61,103 bases of DNA from Sphingobacterium bovistauri (GTDB taxonomy: Bacteria; Bacteroidota; Bacteroidia; Sphingobacteriales; Sphingobacteriaceae), in contig NZ_JADEYP010000027.1 of the NCBI RefSeq assembly GCF_020295405.1, forward strand, positions 1 to 61,103. Direction: 5' to 3'. A program made the position numbers and the translations under genes. The notes under the pieces were generated by a model. The model searched no databases, was not told where the DNA came from, and was given only the letters and a program-made list of their open reading frames with translations. Of this stretch, positions 34,376-43,737 are shown piece by piece (position 1 is the stretch's first letter; the number at the start of each line of letters is the position of its first letter).

Positions 34376-35356
34376 ATGGTAACATGGAATATTGCAACAC
34401 AAATTAAAGATCAGGTAGCGCTGGTTGATCTTTTGGCCAAATTAGGACATAATGCAGCGTATAGCTCGGGAAAAGAATTGTTTTATAAAAGCATGCTGCG
34501 AGAGGAGCGAACACCATCTTTTTGCGTAGATGAAAAACTAGGAGTATGGTATGATCATGGTGGGGCAAATACATCTGGAATAAAAGGCGGAAATATCATT
34601 GACTTTGGTTTAGCTTTTTGGTACCCCTTAAGATTTAAAGAGGTACTGCGTAAAATAGCTGATATCATGGCTATTCCACTTGATGAGAGTATAAATGTCC
34701 CTATGCAGGTGAAACGTCCTAGAACTACCGCATTAAAAGTTTCTAACTATGAAATTGAAACTATCAAAGCATTGAATACGCATCCAGCAATTACACGTTT
34801 CTTGAAAAGTAGAGGTATATGGGAGGTTGCTCAAGAGCATATCAAAGAAGTGTATTATGCCATAAAAGCAGGACCTAAAGCTGGTAGACAGTTTTTTTCA
34901 GCAGGATGGCAGAATGATAGCGGAGGCTGGGAATTACGTAATCAGATAGCTGACCGTGACTTTAAATCTTGTTTAGGGAAAAAGGCTATTACAACGATAC
35001 CAGGAAGTGCAGATTCACTAGCGATATTCGAAGGTTTTATGGATTTTCTGAGCTGGAAAGTAGATAATCCAGAAGCAGGTGATACTATAATTGTTTTAAA
35101 CTCTGTAGTTCTATTGGATGCAGCCATCACTAAAGCGCAAAGCTTTTCTAGGGTTCATGCTTATTTTGATCGTGATAAAGCTGGTGAATCTGCTTTTCAA
35201 AGTTTAAAGAGTGTAATTCCGCATGCCGTAGATCAATCCTTTATCTATCATAAGCACAAAGACTATAATGAAATGTTGATGGCACGTAAAACAAATCTCC
35301 TTTTTTATGAAGAAGAACATATTTATGAAAAAATGCTGGCTACATATAGGCGATAA
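34376..35356 (+). CDS. Toprim/primase-like protein of the ICE
   Basis: 326 aa. The N-terminus resembles a DnaG-type zinc-finger region that has lost its cysteines (FYKSMLREERTPSFCVDEKLGVWYDHG, with GNIIDFGLAF). The C-terminal half holds a toprim fold: LAIFEGFMDFLSW (about residue 217) with its Glu and VHAYFDRDKAGESAF (about 259) with the Asp-x-Asp pair. Such proteins sit at the head of mobilization regions in CTnDOT-like elements and are thought to act in priming after transfer. Confidence 0.85.
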   Translation: MVTWNIATQIKDQVALVDLLAKLGHNAAYSSGKELFYKSMLREERTPSFCVDEKLGVWYDHGGANTSGIKGGNIIDFGLAFWYPLRFKEVLRKIADIMAIPLDESINVPMQVKRPRTTALKVSNYEIETIKALNTHPAITRFLKSRGIWEVAQEHIKEVYYAIKAGPKAGRQFFSAGWQNDSGGWELRNQIADRDFKSCLGKKAITTIPGSADSLAIFEGFMDFLSWKVDNPEAGDTIIVLNSVVLLDAAITKAQSFSRVHAYFDRDKAGESAFQSLKSVIPHAVDQSFIYHKHKDYNEMLMARKTNLLFYEEEHIYEKMLATYRR

Positions 35357-35983
35357 TTAGCTAGCTTATTTATTAGCTGATTACCTAGACTACTGATATA
35401 TCGATTAATTAGTCTTTCAACTTATCATTGGGGCAGCTCATCCTTTAGCAAATTAGCCTTACGAATAGCTAATGGATTTGCTAGTTGGCTGATTTGCTAC
35501 TATATGAGGGAATGGATTATATAATTAGCTTGCTTAGTAGCTTAGTCGTTTTGTAATCTACCTGTTTACTACTTAGCCTAACGTTCAGCTATTGAACTAT
35601 TGAATAGCCCTTAAAATAGTAAGTAGTTCTTATCTCTTGCCATTGATGTAATTTTCTAGTGCTGACGATTATAACAATTCATTAATACTTAGTGTAAGTT
35701 GATAGTTTATTCAAAATAACATAAGTATACTGTAAACTATGTGATTATAAGTAGTATCATTTTAATGAATCGTTATTTTTTTTATATGCTATTGCTATCG
35801 TGTTTTCCGCCACAAGCTTGAGTAGGATATCGTAAAAGATTACTTGTTTTGTTAGCTGCAAGTTGTGTTTTCGGGTACCCAAAAACGACCTTGCCTTCGT
35901 CCTCTGACACCCTCGCGGTGACCTCGTAGAAAGAATGAAAAACCTGCGCAACTTGGATTTTTTTAGTTAAAACGATTATCAAT
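35357..35983. other. Non-coding region before mobA, candidate oriT
   Basis: The first 300 bp are peppered with TTAGC/TAGCT words at irregular spacing (for example 35358-35367 and 35574-35605), an iteron-like texture. Close to mobA are an inverted repeat GTTTT-c-GGGTACCC-a-AAAAC (35867-35886) and a CACC-CTCGC-GGTG hairpin (about 35907-35919). oriT of such elements usually lies just upstream of the relaxosome genes, so the nick site is expected here; no experimentally known nic motif was recognised. Confidence 0.5.
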
Positions 35984-36400
35984 ATGTCGATGAAGAAAGC
36001 GCTTAAAAAGGTCGGCAGACCAGTCATGATGAGTGGTAAACGTATACATCTCATTAAAGCCAAACTCACAGATGCCGAAATAATACTCCTCAATAATATA
36101 CAACGGGAATCAGGCCTGAACAGAACAGATCTTATACGCAAACGAGTTCTTTCAGGTAAAGTCTTAAACATGAATATAGCAGAAATTATAGCCCTATTTG
36201 ATCCTATTGGTGCGGAGTTAGGAAGATCTGGAAACAATATCAACCAACTGGCCCGTCATGCTAATATGCTCAACAGACAGCACAAATTGGATTCCACTAC
36301 AGTTTCCGCATTCAATTCACTTTTAGCAGAATATGTCCAGATTCAAGGTGAACTAGAGAAAGCACTTCGCCAGCTACTTCGAAAAATTAAGAATATTTAA
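35984..36400 (+). CDS. mobA: Relaxosome accessory protein (MobA in CTnDOT naming; MobC-like family)
   Basis: 138 aa. A basic N-terminus, a ribbon-helix-helix type LTDAEIILLNNIQRESGLNRTDLIRKRVLSG segment (about 27-57), and the family signature GRSGNNINQLARHANML (about 83-99). It binds oriT and helps the relaxase nick. It starts 27 bp after the candidate oriT region and lies 10 bp before the relaxase gene. Confidence 0.88.
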   Translation: MSMKKALKKVGRPVMMSGKRIHLIKAKLTDAEIILLNNIQRESGLNRTDLIRKRVLSGKVLNMNIAEIIALFDPIGAELGRSGNNINQLARHANMLNRQHKLDSTTVSAFNSLLAEYVQIQGELEKALRQLLRKIKNI

Positions 36401-36410
36401 TAGCCATTTA

Positions 36411-37577
36411 ATGATTGTAAAAATACTCCAAAAGAGCGCATCATTTAAAGCAGTTCGGTACAATACTAGTAAGGTGGAAAAAGACCGAGGTGAACTTCTC
36501 CTTGTGCAGAATTTCGGAATTTTAAATGGGATTGAGAATCTTCGTCCGCAAGATTACATTAATTATTTAGAAGCATTATCATCACGAAATAGCCGAATAA
36601 AGTACCCTCAATTTCATGTTGCAATCTCCACAAAGGGACGTGCACATAGCAAAGAGGAGCTTTCAACTATTGCCCAGCAGTGGATGCAGGGCATGGGATA
36701 CGGAAAACAGCCTTATCTACTGATATTTCACAAGGATAGTGCAAACAACCATATCCATATTGTATCTAGTCGTGTAGGTAGAGATGGAAAGAAAATAGCA
36801 GACAGCTATGAGAAATTACGTGCTTATCAGGTATTGAACCAAATCTTAGGTGAAAATGAACAATACACCTTAACGCAATACATGCAACAAGCATTATCCT
36901 ACAGCTTTTCCACTCGTGCTCAATTTACACTTTTACTAGAATTACAGGGGTATGCGATAAGCATAGAAGAGACCTGTATTAAAATCAGTAAATACGGTCG
37001 CGTAATTGATAAAATTGAAGTAGAGAAGCTAGATACTTTAATAGCTGGTAGAAATAAGGATACCGTACGCATTGCGCAGATACGTGCTCTAATGCATCGT
37101 TACGCTGGTGAATACGACAACAAATTGCAATTAGTAGACGCTAAATTTAGCTCACAATTGTCTAGATTTCTTTACGAAAAATTTGGTTTACAGGTCATCA
37201 TTCATGGGAAAGCAGGTAAAACTCCATATGGGTATACCGTAATTGATCATGCTGAAAAATCAGTGTTTAAAGGTGGTGAAATAATGCCACTACGAGAGTT
37301 TATTACATTAAGTGATGATTTAATTAAAGGCATTAAAGAGTCTTATGATAAAGAGGTAGCTGAGGTATTTAATTTCAAAAATACAGCTCTGAATGTTAGT
37401 GCATTTTCTACTGTTCTTACCCAAGATGGATTCTTTAACCTTTCCTCAAGTGCTAATGAAGAAGCCTCGAATTGTCTTTCGGTTGTTGAAATCAATATTT
37501 CTGATGATGTAGATGATGAAGCTGTTCATAGCCGTAGAAGAAAAGGAAAACAAAAACCAGGTTCAATTACACGATAA
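36411..37577 (+). CDS. mobB: MobB relaxase / mobilization nuclease
   Basis: 388 aa MobP-like relaxase. The N-terminal domain has YPQFHVAISTKGR (motif II region, about residues 64-76) and the metal-binding HKDSANNHIHIVSSRVGRDGKKI (about 104-126), with the HxH triad. It nicks at oriT and pilots the strand into the recipient. The C-terminal 150 residues are less conserved and end in a basic RRRKGKQK stretch. The frame is intact. Confidence 0.92.
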   Translation: MIVKILQKSASFKAVRYNTSKVEKDRGELLLVQNFGILNGIENLRPQDYINYLEALSSRNSRIKYPQFHVAISTKGRAHSKEELSTIAQQWMQGMGYGKQPYLLIFHKDSANNHIHIVSSRVGRDGKKIADSYEKLRAYQVLNQILGENEQYTLTQYMQQALSYSFSTRAQFTLLLELQGYAISIEETCIKISKYGRVIDKIEVEKLDTLIAGRNKDTVRIAQIRALMHRYAGEYDNKLQLVDAKFSSQLSRFLYEKFGLQVIIHGKAGKTPYGYTVIDHAEKSVFKGGEIMPLREFITLSDDLIKGIKESYDKEVAEVFNFKNTALNVSAFSTVLTQDGFFNLSSSANEEASNCLSVVEINISDDVDDEAVHSRRRKGKQKPGSITR

Positions 37578-37598
37578 ATCATTTAAAAGCAATTCACT

Positions 37599-38237
37599 AT
37601 GGTCATATTAATAGGAAATCAAAAGGGAGGGGCAGGAAAAAGCACAATAACGCTGCTTCTAGCCAATTACCTGAGTGAAGTACAGCAGCAAAAAGTAACC
37701 GTTCTTGACATGGATTATCAGCAGTCTGTTTCATCTAAATACGTGAAGGCTAAGATACTTGACAACGATGCGCCTTACGAGGTAATACCTGCTGATCTGA
37801 AGCACTTTCCAATTTTATTAAAAGTACTAACCAAAAACCCAAATGAAATAGTACTAATTGATCTTCCTGGAAAAATGGACGATGATGGTCTTATACCAGT
37901 CATACTATCAGGTGATTTAATTATTTCTCCATTCAATTACGATGAATTATCAGTAGACTCTACACTGCTGTTCGCAATGGTAGCAAGCAAAATCAATAAT
38001 CAGGCACCTATCGTTTTTATACCTAACCGTATAAAATCAAATGTACGCTACAGCACTCGTGGCGAAGTAGATAATGTTCTTAAAAAATTTGGAACAGTTA
38101 CTTCAGGTATTTCTGATCGTATAGATTTTCAGCGTGTCAGTACACTTTATACACCAGCGATAGTACTGCCTGTTATTCTGCCCTTATTTGACCTTATCTA
38201 TGAAACCTATATCCGTAGAAAGGACATTATATGCTAG
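37599..38237 (+). CDS. traA: TraA, ParA-family ATPase
   Basis: 212 aa. Deviant Walker A GNQKGGAGKST (about residues 6-16), a second acidic motif VLDMDYQQSVSS (about 38) and IVLIDLPGK (about 86). It is the first gene of the transfer operon in CTnDOT-like elements. Its function there is probably positioning of the relaxosome or element. It overlaps the next gene by 7 bp. Confidence 0.9.
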   Translation: MVILIGNQKGGAGKSTITLLLANYLSEVQQQKVTVLDMDYQQSVSSKYVKAKILDNDAPYEVIPADLKHFPILLKVLTKNPNEIVLIDLPGKMDDDGLIPVILSGDLIISPFNYDELSVDSTLLFAMVASKINNQAPIVFIPNRIKSNVRYSTRGEVDNVLKKFGTVTSGISDRIDFQRVSTLYTPAIVLPVILPLFDLIYETYIRRKDIIC

Positions 38238-38605
38238 AAATAAAAACACTGGCTGATCAGCTCCGAGAAAAGCTTCGAACTGCTGATACTGAAGATAAGC
38301 GATTAGAAAAGGCTGAAAATTTACTTCAAAAGGAAGCAATTCCCTCTAAGAATAAAACACCTATATCACCTGATCAACAAAAAGTAGATGCGTTCTTTAA
38401 AGCCATTGAAGAATTCAAGCTGGAAGCTACAGAAAAAAGTATGATTCGAGTTGATTCACGCACAATCAATTTACTCAAACGGATGAAACTTGCCAAAGAA
38501 ATTGATATGAACCGCTTTATCGTATACGCACTACATCAATACATAAGCCAGCACCCATGGCTTCCCAAACATATCCAAGAAATACTTAAAAATACCGATT
38601 TATGA
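38231..38605 (+). CDS. TraB-like DUF3408-type protein
   Basis: 124 aa cytoplasmic protein. The C-terminal part has a ribbon-helix-helix-like pattern (MIRVDSRTINLLKRMKLAKE, MNRFIVYALHQYIS), and the N-terminus is a charged coiled-coil region. Position after traA matches TraB (DUF3408) of CTnDOT-type elements; it may bind DNA or TraA. It overlaps both neighbours (7 bp with traA, 4 bp with the next gene). Confidence 0.65.
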   Translation: MLEIKTLADQLREKLRTADTEDKRLEKAENLLQKEAIPSKNKTPISPDQQKVDAFFKAIEEFKLEATEKSMIRVDSRTINLLKRMKLAKEIDMNRFIVYALHQYISQHPWLPKHIQEILKNTDL

Positions 38606-38970
38606 ACTGGACAAATTTCCTACTTATCCTTACGCTATTATACCTAACGTATTATGGTCTAAACCTCCTGTATGATTTATTTAGAGCTCGAAAGCCTATT
38701 AAGAATGAAAGTGCAGAAGAGCTATTATTTTTTGATGAGGACATACAGCCTCAACTTATACTGCCAAAAGAAGAGCCACAACAAGATGTTGATCGTATTT
38801 CTCAGCCTTCGATAGATATGGAATTTGATTATCAAATACTAGAGCAAACAGCTAAAGAGACGCAGGCATCTACAAATCCCATTCAATCAACTGGTGCTGT
38901 TAGCTTAAAAGAATTGTTTAGCCTAGCCAAAATTAACTTAATAGAATACACAGGAGAAATAAGCTATTGA
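38602..38970 (+). CDS. Small membrane-anchored conjugation protein
   Basis: 122 aa. One N-terminal transmembrane span (FLLILTLLYLTYYGLNLLYDLF, residues 5-26) followed by an acidic cytoplasmic or periplasmic tail with Pro- and Glu-rich stretches. Position corresponds to traC/traD of CTnDOT-like operons, but sequence identity to those was not established. Starts with an ATGA overlap with the upstream gene. Confidence 0.6.
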   Translation: MNWTNFLLILTLLYLTYYGLNLLYDLFRARKPIKNESAEELLFFDEDIQPQLILPKEEPQQDVDRISQPSIDMEFDYQILEQTAKETQASTNPIQSTGAVSLKELFSLAKINLIEYTGEISY

Positions 38971-39290
38971 TGGTTAGTAATTCACGATGGATCGTAAGCA
39001 TGATTTGGCTGTGCTTGTTGTTCTTATCTCCATTAATAGGCAATGCTCAGCCTGGAATTAATGATTTTTATAGTGCCACAAGGGAGGTGCACCGCTGGTA
39101 CTTTTCTTTTTCAGACCTCATCTTGGTTATTGGTGCAATAGCTGGAATTCTTGGGGGACTACGAGTTTTTACCAACTGGCAATCAGGTAAGCACCATCAT
39201 ATCGATGCGCAGGTCATGGGCTGGTTCTTTTCCTGCCTTTTTCTCACACTGATCGGCGTATTCCTACGCGCACTTTACGGAATCAGTTAA
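38970..39290 (+). CDS. TraE-type protein (DUF4134), first copy
   Basis: 106 aa. Signal-like N-terminus ending near IGNAQPG, then two membrane spans with the DUF4134 pattern ILVIGAIAGILGGLRVFTNWQSG and MGWFFSCLFLTLIGVFLRALYG. DUF4134 proteins are the pilin-like small membrane proteins of this conjugation system. The true start is ATG at 38970 (TGATG overlap), not the TTG just before. It is a paralogue of the next gene. Confidence 0.8.
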   Translation: MVSNSRWIVSMIWLCLLFLSPLIGNAQPGINDFYSATREVHRWYFSFSDLILVIGAIAGILGGLRVFTNWQSGKHHHIDAQVMGWFFSCLFLTLIGVFLRALYGIS

Positions 39291-39323
39291 TTCAATTTTT
39301 ATACATCCTTTAATTTTTATCTA

Positions 39324-39638
39324 ATGACAGTAACAACTAAAAAACTGTTTACATCTGCTGTGCTTATGATTGCCGCAGTTAATGCATTAATAGCACAGAC
39401 AGGAGGAGGAACTACAGGTATTAATGCGGCGACTTCTTCACTCACTAGTTATGTTGATCCCGTATCAACCCTAACACTTGCTATCGGAGCTGTAGTCGGT
39501 ATTATCGGCGGTGTACGCGTCTATATCAAGTGGAATTCTGGCGATAATGATATCAATAAAGAGTTAATGGGTTGGGGAGGATCCTGTCTATTCTTGGTAT
39601 TGGTTTCTGTGGTTATCAAAGCATTCTTTGGGGTGTAA
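39324..39638 (+). CDS. traE: TraE (DUF4134), second copy
   Basis: 104 aa. Signal peptide (cleavage near LIAQ-TGG), then VSTLTLAIGAVVGIIGGVRVYIKWNSG and LMGWGGSCLFLVLVSVVIKAFFG, the canonical DUF4134 pair of spans. VirB2-like pilin role by family analogy. Compared with the first copy it has a Gly/Thr-rich mature start. Its stop overlaps the traF start (TAATG). Confidence 0.88.
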   Translation: MTVTTKKLFTSAVLMIAAVNALIAQTGGGTTGINAATSSLTSYVDPVSTLTLAIGAVVGIIGGVRVYIKWNSGDNDINKELMGWGGSCLFLVLVSVVIKAFFGV

Positions 39639-39937
39639 TGTTACGTCGATTTTCTATATACAAGGGGCTGCAGAAGCCCCTTGTATATCGTGGCTTTAAA
39701 GGAAAATTTATCGGTTGGGGAATCGGCTCTTTAATAGCAGGTATTGTTGCTGGAGGTCTTATAGGCGCACTGAGTAGTATGTATTTCGGTGGATTTATTA
39801 CCCTAATCAGCATTGCAGCAGGCATAAGCTATACCTTCCATAGACAGAAATCCGGACTCCACGATAAAGCAAGAGCCAAAGGTGTATTTATTCATCCCAT
39901 AAACCTCAAGAAAAAATATGCAGCGTACATCTCCTAA
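39638..39937 (+). CDS. traF: TraF (DUF4133)
   Basis: 99 aa from ATG 39638, which overlaps the traE stop; a start inside traE would merely read the wrong frame of traE. The protein begins MLRRFSIYKGLQKPLVYRGFKGKF and has two spans (GWGIGSLIAGIVAGGLIGALS; FGGFITLISIAAGISY). VirB3-like inner-membrane protein. It overlaps traG by 20 bp. Confidence 0.88.
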   Translation: MLRRFSIYKGLQKPLVYRGFKGKFIGWGIGSLIAGIVAGGLIGALSSMYFGGFITLISIAAGISYTFHRQKSGLHDKARAKGVFIHPINLKKKYAAYIS

Positions 39938-42386
39938 AACAGAATTCCGAATGCCCTATGTCGGTATTGATCATTTCCATGGTGAAGCATTGCTGTATGG
40001 AGATCGTGGAGATTTTTCAGCAATATTCAAATTACGCAATCCTGTAACACAATATGGGGCTGACCCTGAACCCTATACCGCTTATCATAACTTGTTATTG
40101 AATACGATTAAAATACTCGGGGAGGGGTATATTATTCAGAAGCAGGATGTGTTTTCTAGAATGCAGTTTCAATCAGAAGTGGCGTCAGAGTTTTTACAAC
40201 AGAAATATGCTGAACACTTCAAAGGGCGTGAATACACGCAGATTACGACCTACCTGACAATCACTAAACTAGTTAAAAGAAATGCTTTTTATGTTCATGA
40301 TCCCAAAGCTTTGGCTGAGTTTACGCAACAACTGGATAAGCTATTTGATTTAATGCAAGGGGCTGGGATGATGCCTGAGCGACTGAATGAAAAACAAATT
40401 CATCAGCTCGTATCGCGAATACTTACTATGGATTTTACCTCTGAAAATATTGTTCTGGATAACATAGCTGCAGGTGACACAGAACTTAAATTGGGTGATC
40501 GCGCACTACGAAACATAAGTTTAATCAATACTGACGTCATAGACCTACCTGAGACTGTAAGTACCTATACACAGCGACAGGAAAGTAGAAACCTTCGTGA
40601 TTTCCCCGTGGACAATCTTTTCTTTTTACACCATGTTCCCGATTACAGTTGCATCATCTATAATCAGCTAATAGAAATTCCTGGGCAACAGCAGACATTG
40701 AACAAATTGGAGCTGAAGCGTAAGAGGCATTCTGGGGTGCCTGATCCAGCTAATTTAATTTGTGTGGAGGACATCGATAAACTACTTGTTGATGTAGCAC
40801 GCGAAAATCAGCTGCTCGTACATGCGCATTTTAATATTTTGCTGTGTGCTGACCATAAGAAAATAGGTAAAGCCGCTAACTTTATTGAAGCATCTCTCTT
40901 TCAATTGGGTATTATTCCCTCACGAAATGCCTATAACCAACTGGAGCTCTTTCGTACCGCTCTGCCAGGAAATGGGGTAGAAATCAAAAAGTACGATTGG
41001 TTTTTAACAACCTCTGATGCTGCTATTTGTCTTCTTTTTAAAGAAGCGTTACAAACTGAAGAAAATTCGGATTTTCTAATTCGATTTACCGATCGTCAAG
41101 GAATACCCATAGGGATTGATCCAGCAGATGTGCCTATGCGCACAGGAAGGATAAACAATCGCTCTAAATTTACACTTGGTCCATCTGGCTCAGGAAAGTC
41201 TTTCTTCATGAATGCCTTGGTCGAGCAGTACTGCCGGTATAATATGGATGTAGTAATCGTGGATACAGGCGACAGTTATTCCGGATTATGCAGTTATTAC
41301 AAAGGGAAATACATTACCTATACGGAAGAGAAGCCTATTTCCATGAATCCCTTTGCGCTATCAAGAAAGGAGTTCAATTTGGAGAAAAAGGACTTTTTAA
41401 AAACCTTAATTGCTTTACTCTGGAAGGGTGCTGATGGACAGCTCACACAGATTGAAGATACGGTGCTTTCTAATGTATTGTCTTCCTATTACTACGAACA
41501 TTTCTGGTTAGACCCGGGTGAGCAAAACCCCAAACGTCCAGAAAAACTAGACTTTGACTCTTTTTATACCTATTCTGTAGATAGAATACGGAATATTACC
41601 GAACAGGAATCGATAAGCTTTGATTTGGATGAGTATCGCTATGTACTTAGAAAGTTTCATACTGGACAGGAATTCGGTACTGTACTTAATGAGACTGCTG
41701 ATTCTTCACTTTTTACTGAAAAGTTTATTGTCTTTGAAATTGATAACCTAAAGGAAAATAAAGTGCTTTTTCCCATTGTAACCCTTATTATAATGGATGT
41801 ATTTCTTCAAAAAATGAGGCATAGAAAAGATAGGCGTAAAGCTCTTATTGTGGAAGAAGCTTGGAAAGCGATAGCCTCCCCACTAATGGCATCTTACCTG
41901 TTATACCTTTATAAAACTGTACGTAAGTTTTGGGGAGAGGTTGTTGTCGTAACGCAGGAATTGGGAGATATATTAGGTAACCCCATTGTTAAAGACTCCA
42001 TATTAGCCAATTCAGACACTATCTGTCTGCTTGATCAAAGTAAATTTCGAGAGAACTATGACGCTATTGCTAAACTACTATCCATAACTGAAACGGAACA
42101 ACGTAAGATTTTTACGATCAATCAACTTGAAAATAAGGAGAAAAGAGGTCGTTTTAAAGAAGTTTATATCCGCCGAGGTACAACAGGTGAAGTATATGGT
42201 GTTGAGGTTTCTATTTATCAATACCTGTGCTATACGACTGAGAAACCTGAAAAGAGTGCTGTAGAAAGTTATGTACGTAAACAGGGTAATTACCGTGATG
42301 GCCTAACTGCTTTTGTAGAAGATTTAAAATCTTCTGGTCTACAGCTCGGAGAGTTTGTGACCCAGGTGAATAAAGCATCTCTATAA
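39918..42386 (+). CDS. traG: TraG, VirB4-type conjugation ATPase
   Basis: 822 aa. N-terminal VirB4-like domain, Walker A LGPSGSGKSFFMN (about residue 419), a conserved YITYTEEKPISMNPF segment (about 468), Walker B ALIVEEAWKAI (about 640) and VVVVTQELGDIL (about 673). It energises pilus assembly and substrate transfer at the inner membrane. Full length, intact; the best-conserved gene of the block. Confidence 0.95.
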   Translation: MQRTSPKTEFRMPYVGIDHFHGEALLYGDRGDFSAIFKLRNPVTQYGADPEPYTAYHNLLLNTIKILGEGYIIQKQDVFSRMQFQSEVASEFLQQKYAEHFKGREYTQITTYLTITKLVKRNAFYVHDPKALAEFTQQLDKLFDLMQGAGMMPERLNEKQIHQLVSRILTMDFTSENIVLDNIAAGDTELKLGDRALRNISLINTDVIDLPETVSTYTQRQESRNLRDFPVDNLFFLHHVPDYSCIIYNQLIEIPGQQQTLNKLELKRKRHSGVPDPANLICVEDIDKLLVDVARENQLLVHAHFNILLCADHKKIGKAANFIEASLFQLGIIPSRNAYNQLELFRTALPGNGVEIKKYDWFLTTSDAAICLLFKEALQTEENSDFLIRFTDRQGIPIGIDPADVPMRTGRINNRSKFTLGPSGSGKSFFMNALVEQYCRYNMDVVIVDTGDSYSGLCSYYKGKYITYTEEKPISMNPFALSRKEFNLEKKDFLKTLIALLWKGADGQLTQIEDTVLSNVLSSYYYEHFWLDPGEQNPKRPEKLDFDSFYTYSVDRIRNITEQESISFDLDEYRYVLRKFHTGQEFGTVLNETADSSLFTEKFIVFEIDNLKENKVLFPIVTLIIMDVFLQKMRHRKDRRKALIVEEAWKAIASPLMASYLLYLYKTVRKFWGEVVVVTQELGDILGNPIVKDSILANSDTICLLDQSKFRENYDAIAKLLSITETEQRKIFTINQLENKEKRGRFKEVYIRRGTTGEVYGVEVSIYQYLCYTTEKPEKSAVESYVRKQGNYRDGLTAFVEDLKSSGLQLGEFVTQVNKASL

Positions 42387-42425
42387 AATTTCCAATTATT
42401 CATTTATTAATTATTCCTCCACTCT

Positions 42426-43088
42426 ATGATGAAGATAGCCTTTCTAGTCTGCTTTATGCTGTACTATATAAAGTGTCAAGCGCAGATTTATATTGATCCT
42501 GCCGTAGCAACAGCTACAGCTTCCCATGCAGCAGTAATTAATGGTCAGCTCAATAATACAAATGATAAACTAACATTAATCCAACGTGGTCAACTTGCTG
42601 TAACGGGACAGCTTGTTATTGTAAACGACTTACAAGATAAGATTTACAAAGGCCTAAGTGAGGTGTCTTCAGTAGTTCGGAATTTACTAGCCGTACGAGA
42701 TATTGCAGATATAAGTACAGACATCATTCAGTACGGTAACCGTGCGATGAAGTTAGCCGGAAATAATCCCGCTCTGCTGCTTTTTGCTGAACAAGGGGCA
42801 AGGGAGTTTAAAACTAGGGCTTCTAATCTGGCGGTAGAAGTAACTGCTTTTGTTACCAGAGGGGGAAAGGACAACCTCATGGATTCTGGGGAGCGAGCAA
42901 AACTATTAAACCGAATAGTAACCGAAATGACGATCCTTCGTGGTGTCGTATATGGCATGTATCGATCCATGTATTGGGCAAAACAACGCGGGATCTTGAA
43001 CGCATTAAATCCTTATGCAGGATTTATCAATATCGATAGACGTCTAGCCGATGACATTATACGCAACGCTAAATATTTGAAACAATGA
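42426..43088 (+). CDS. Secreted conjugation protein, paralogue 1 of 3
   Basis: 220 aa. Signal peptide (IAFLVCFMLYYIKCQAQ, 4-20), then an all-helical mature protein. Its tail SMYWAKQRGILNALNPYAGFINIDRR is shared with the two following genes, as is the LMDSGERAKLLNRIVTEM stretch. Position between VirB4 and TraJ suggests the TraI slot or a VirB5-like minor pilin or periplasmic component. I cannot name the exact family. Confidence 0.65.
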   Translation: MMKIAFLVCFMLYYIKCQAQIYIDPAVATATASHAAVINGQLNNTNDKLTLIQRGQLAVTGQLVIVNDLQDKIYKGLSEVSSVVRNLLAVRDIADISTDIIQYGNRAMKLAGNNPALLLFAEQGAREFKTRASNLAVEVTAFVTRGGKDNLMDSGERAKLLNRIVTEMTILRGVVYGMYRSMYWAKQRGILNALNPYAGFINIDRRLADDIIRNAKYLKQ

Positions 43089-43735
43089 GAAAGGTCCTGA
43101 TCCTGCTATTATTTATGCTGTCCCACTATAAAGGCCATGCTCAACTGAATGTAGAATTGCTCCATCAGTTAGTGAACCACAGTAAGGAGGAAAACGATCG
43201 TCAAAATATTGCTCGTAATCGTCAAGCGCAAACCTCAGCGAATGAAGAAGTAAACCGATCTAAAATGGATGAGCTGAAAGACAAGTATCGGATTTTGCAA
43301 AGTAGGTTTCACAGCATAGGTTTAGCTATTGATGCTACACAAATTGGACTGCAAGCTGCGCCTATCATTCGAGAAATTGTAGATCATCAAACGACCATTT
43401 TTAACCTAGCTACGCAGGATCCTTTACTCCTCGTGATGGCCTATCAAACCCAAGCTGATCTGGTCGACAATGCATACCGACTCAGCCAATTTCTCTATGC
43501 TCTCGCACTAAGTATAGGCGACATTAACCGGATGAAGTCCAGCGATCGTAAGATTTTGTTTGAACATGTATTGACCGAGCTGCGCAGGATGGCAAGTACA
43601 TCAAGAGGGCTTGCCGCAAACATGTACTACAGTAACCGAAAACGAATGCTCGAATCTATCAATCCATTTTCGGAATATCTGAACAAAGACAAGCAGCTCT
43701 TGGAAAGCATTCTTTCTAAAATCAAACAGTTTTGA
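43085..43735 (+). CDS. Secreted conjugation protein, paralogue 2 of 3
   Basis: 216 aa. Signal peptide (VLILLLFMLSHYKGHAQ), helical mature part with a charged coiled-coil (ENDRQNIARNRQAQTSANEE, about 35-54). The C-terminus SNRKRMLESINPFSEYLNKDKQLLESI is homologous to the tails of paralogues 1 and 3 but is the most diverged. ATGA overlap with paralogue 1. The WAK motif of the other two copies is replaced by NRK. Confidence 0.65.
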   Translation: MRKVLILLLFMLSHYKGHAQLNVELLHQLVNHSKEENDRQNIARNRQAQTSANEEVNRSKMDELKDKYRILQSRFHSIGLAIDATQIGLQAAPIIREIVDHQTTIFNLATQDPLLLVMAYQTQADLVDNAYRLSQFLYALALSIGDINRMKSSDRKILFEHVLTELRRMASTSRGLAANMYYSNRKRMLESINPFSEYLNKDKQLLESILSKIKQF

Positions 43736-43737
43736 CA

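Noticed and set aside
35358..35605. TTAGC-rich stretch as a CRISPR array
   Set aside because: The words are short, irregularly spaced and lack constant-length repeats and unique spacers; no cas genes are present.
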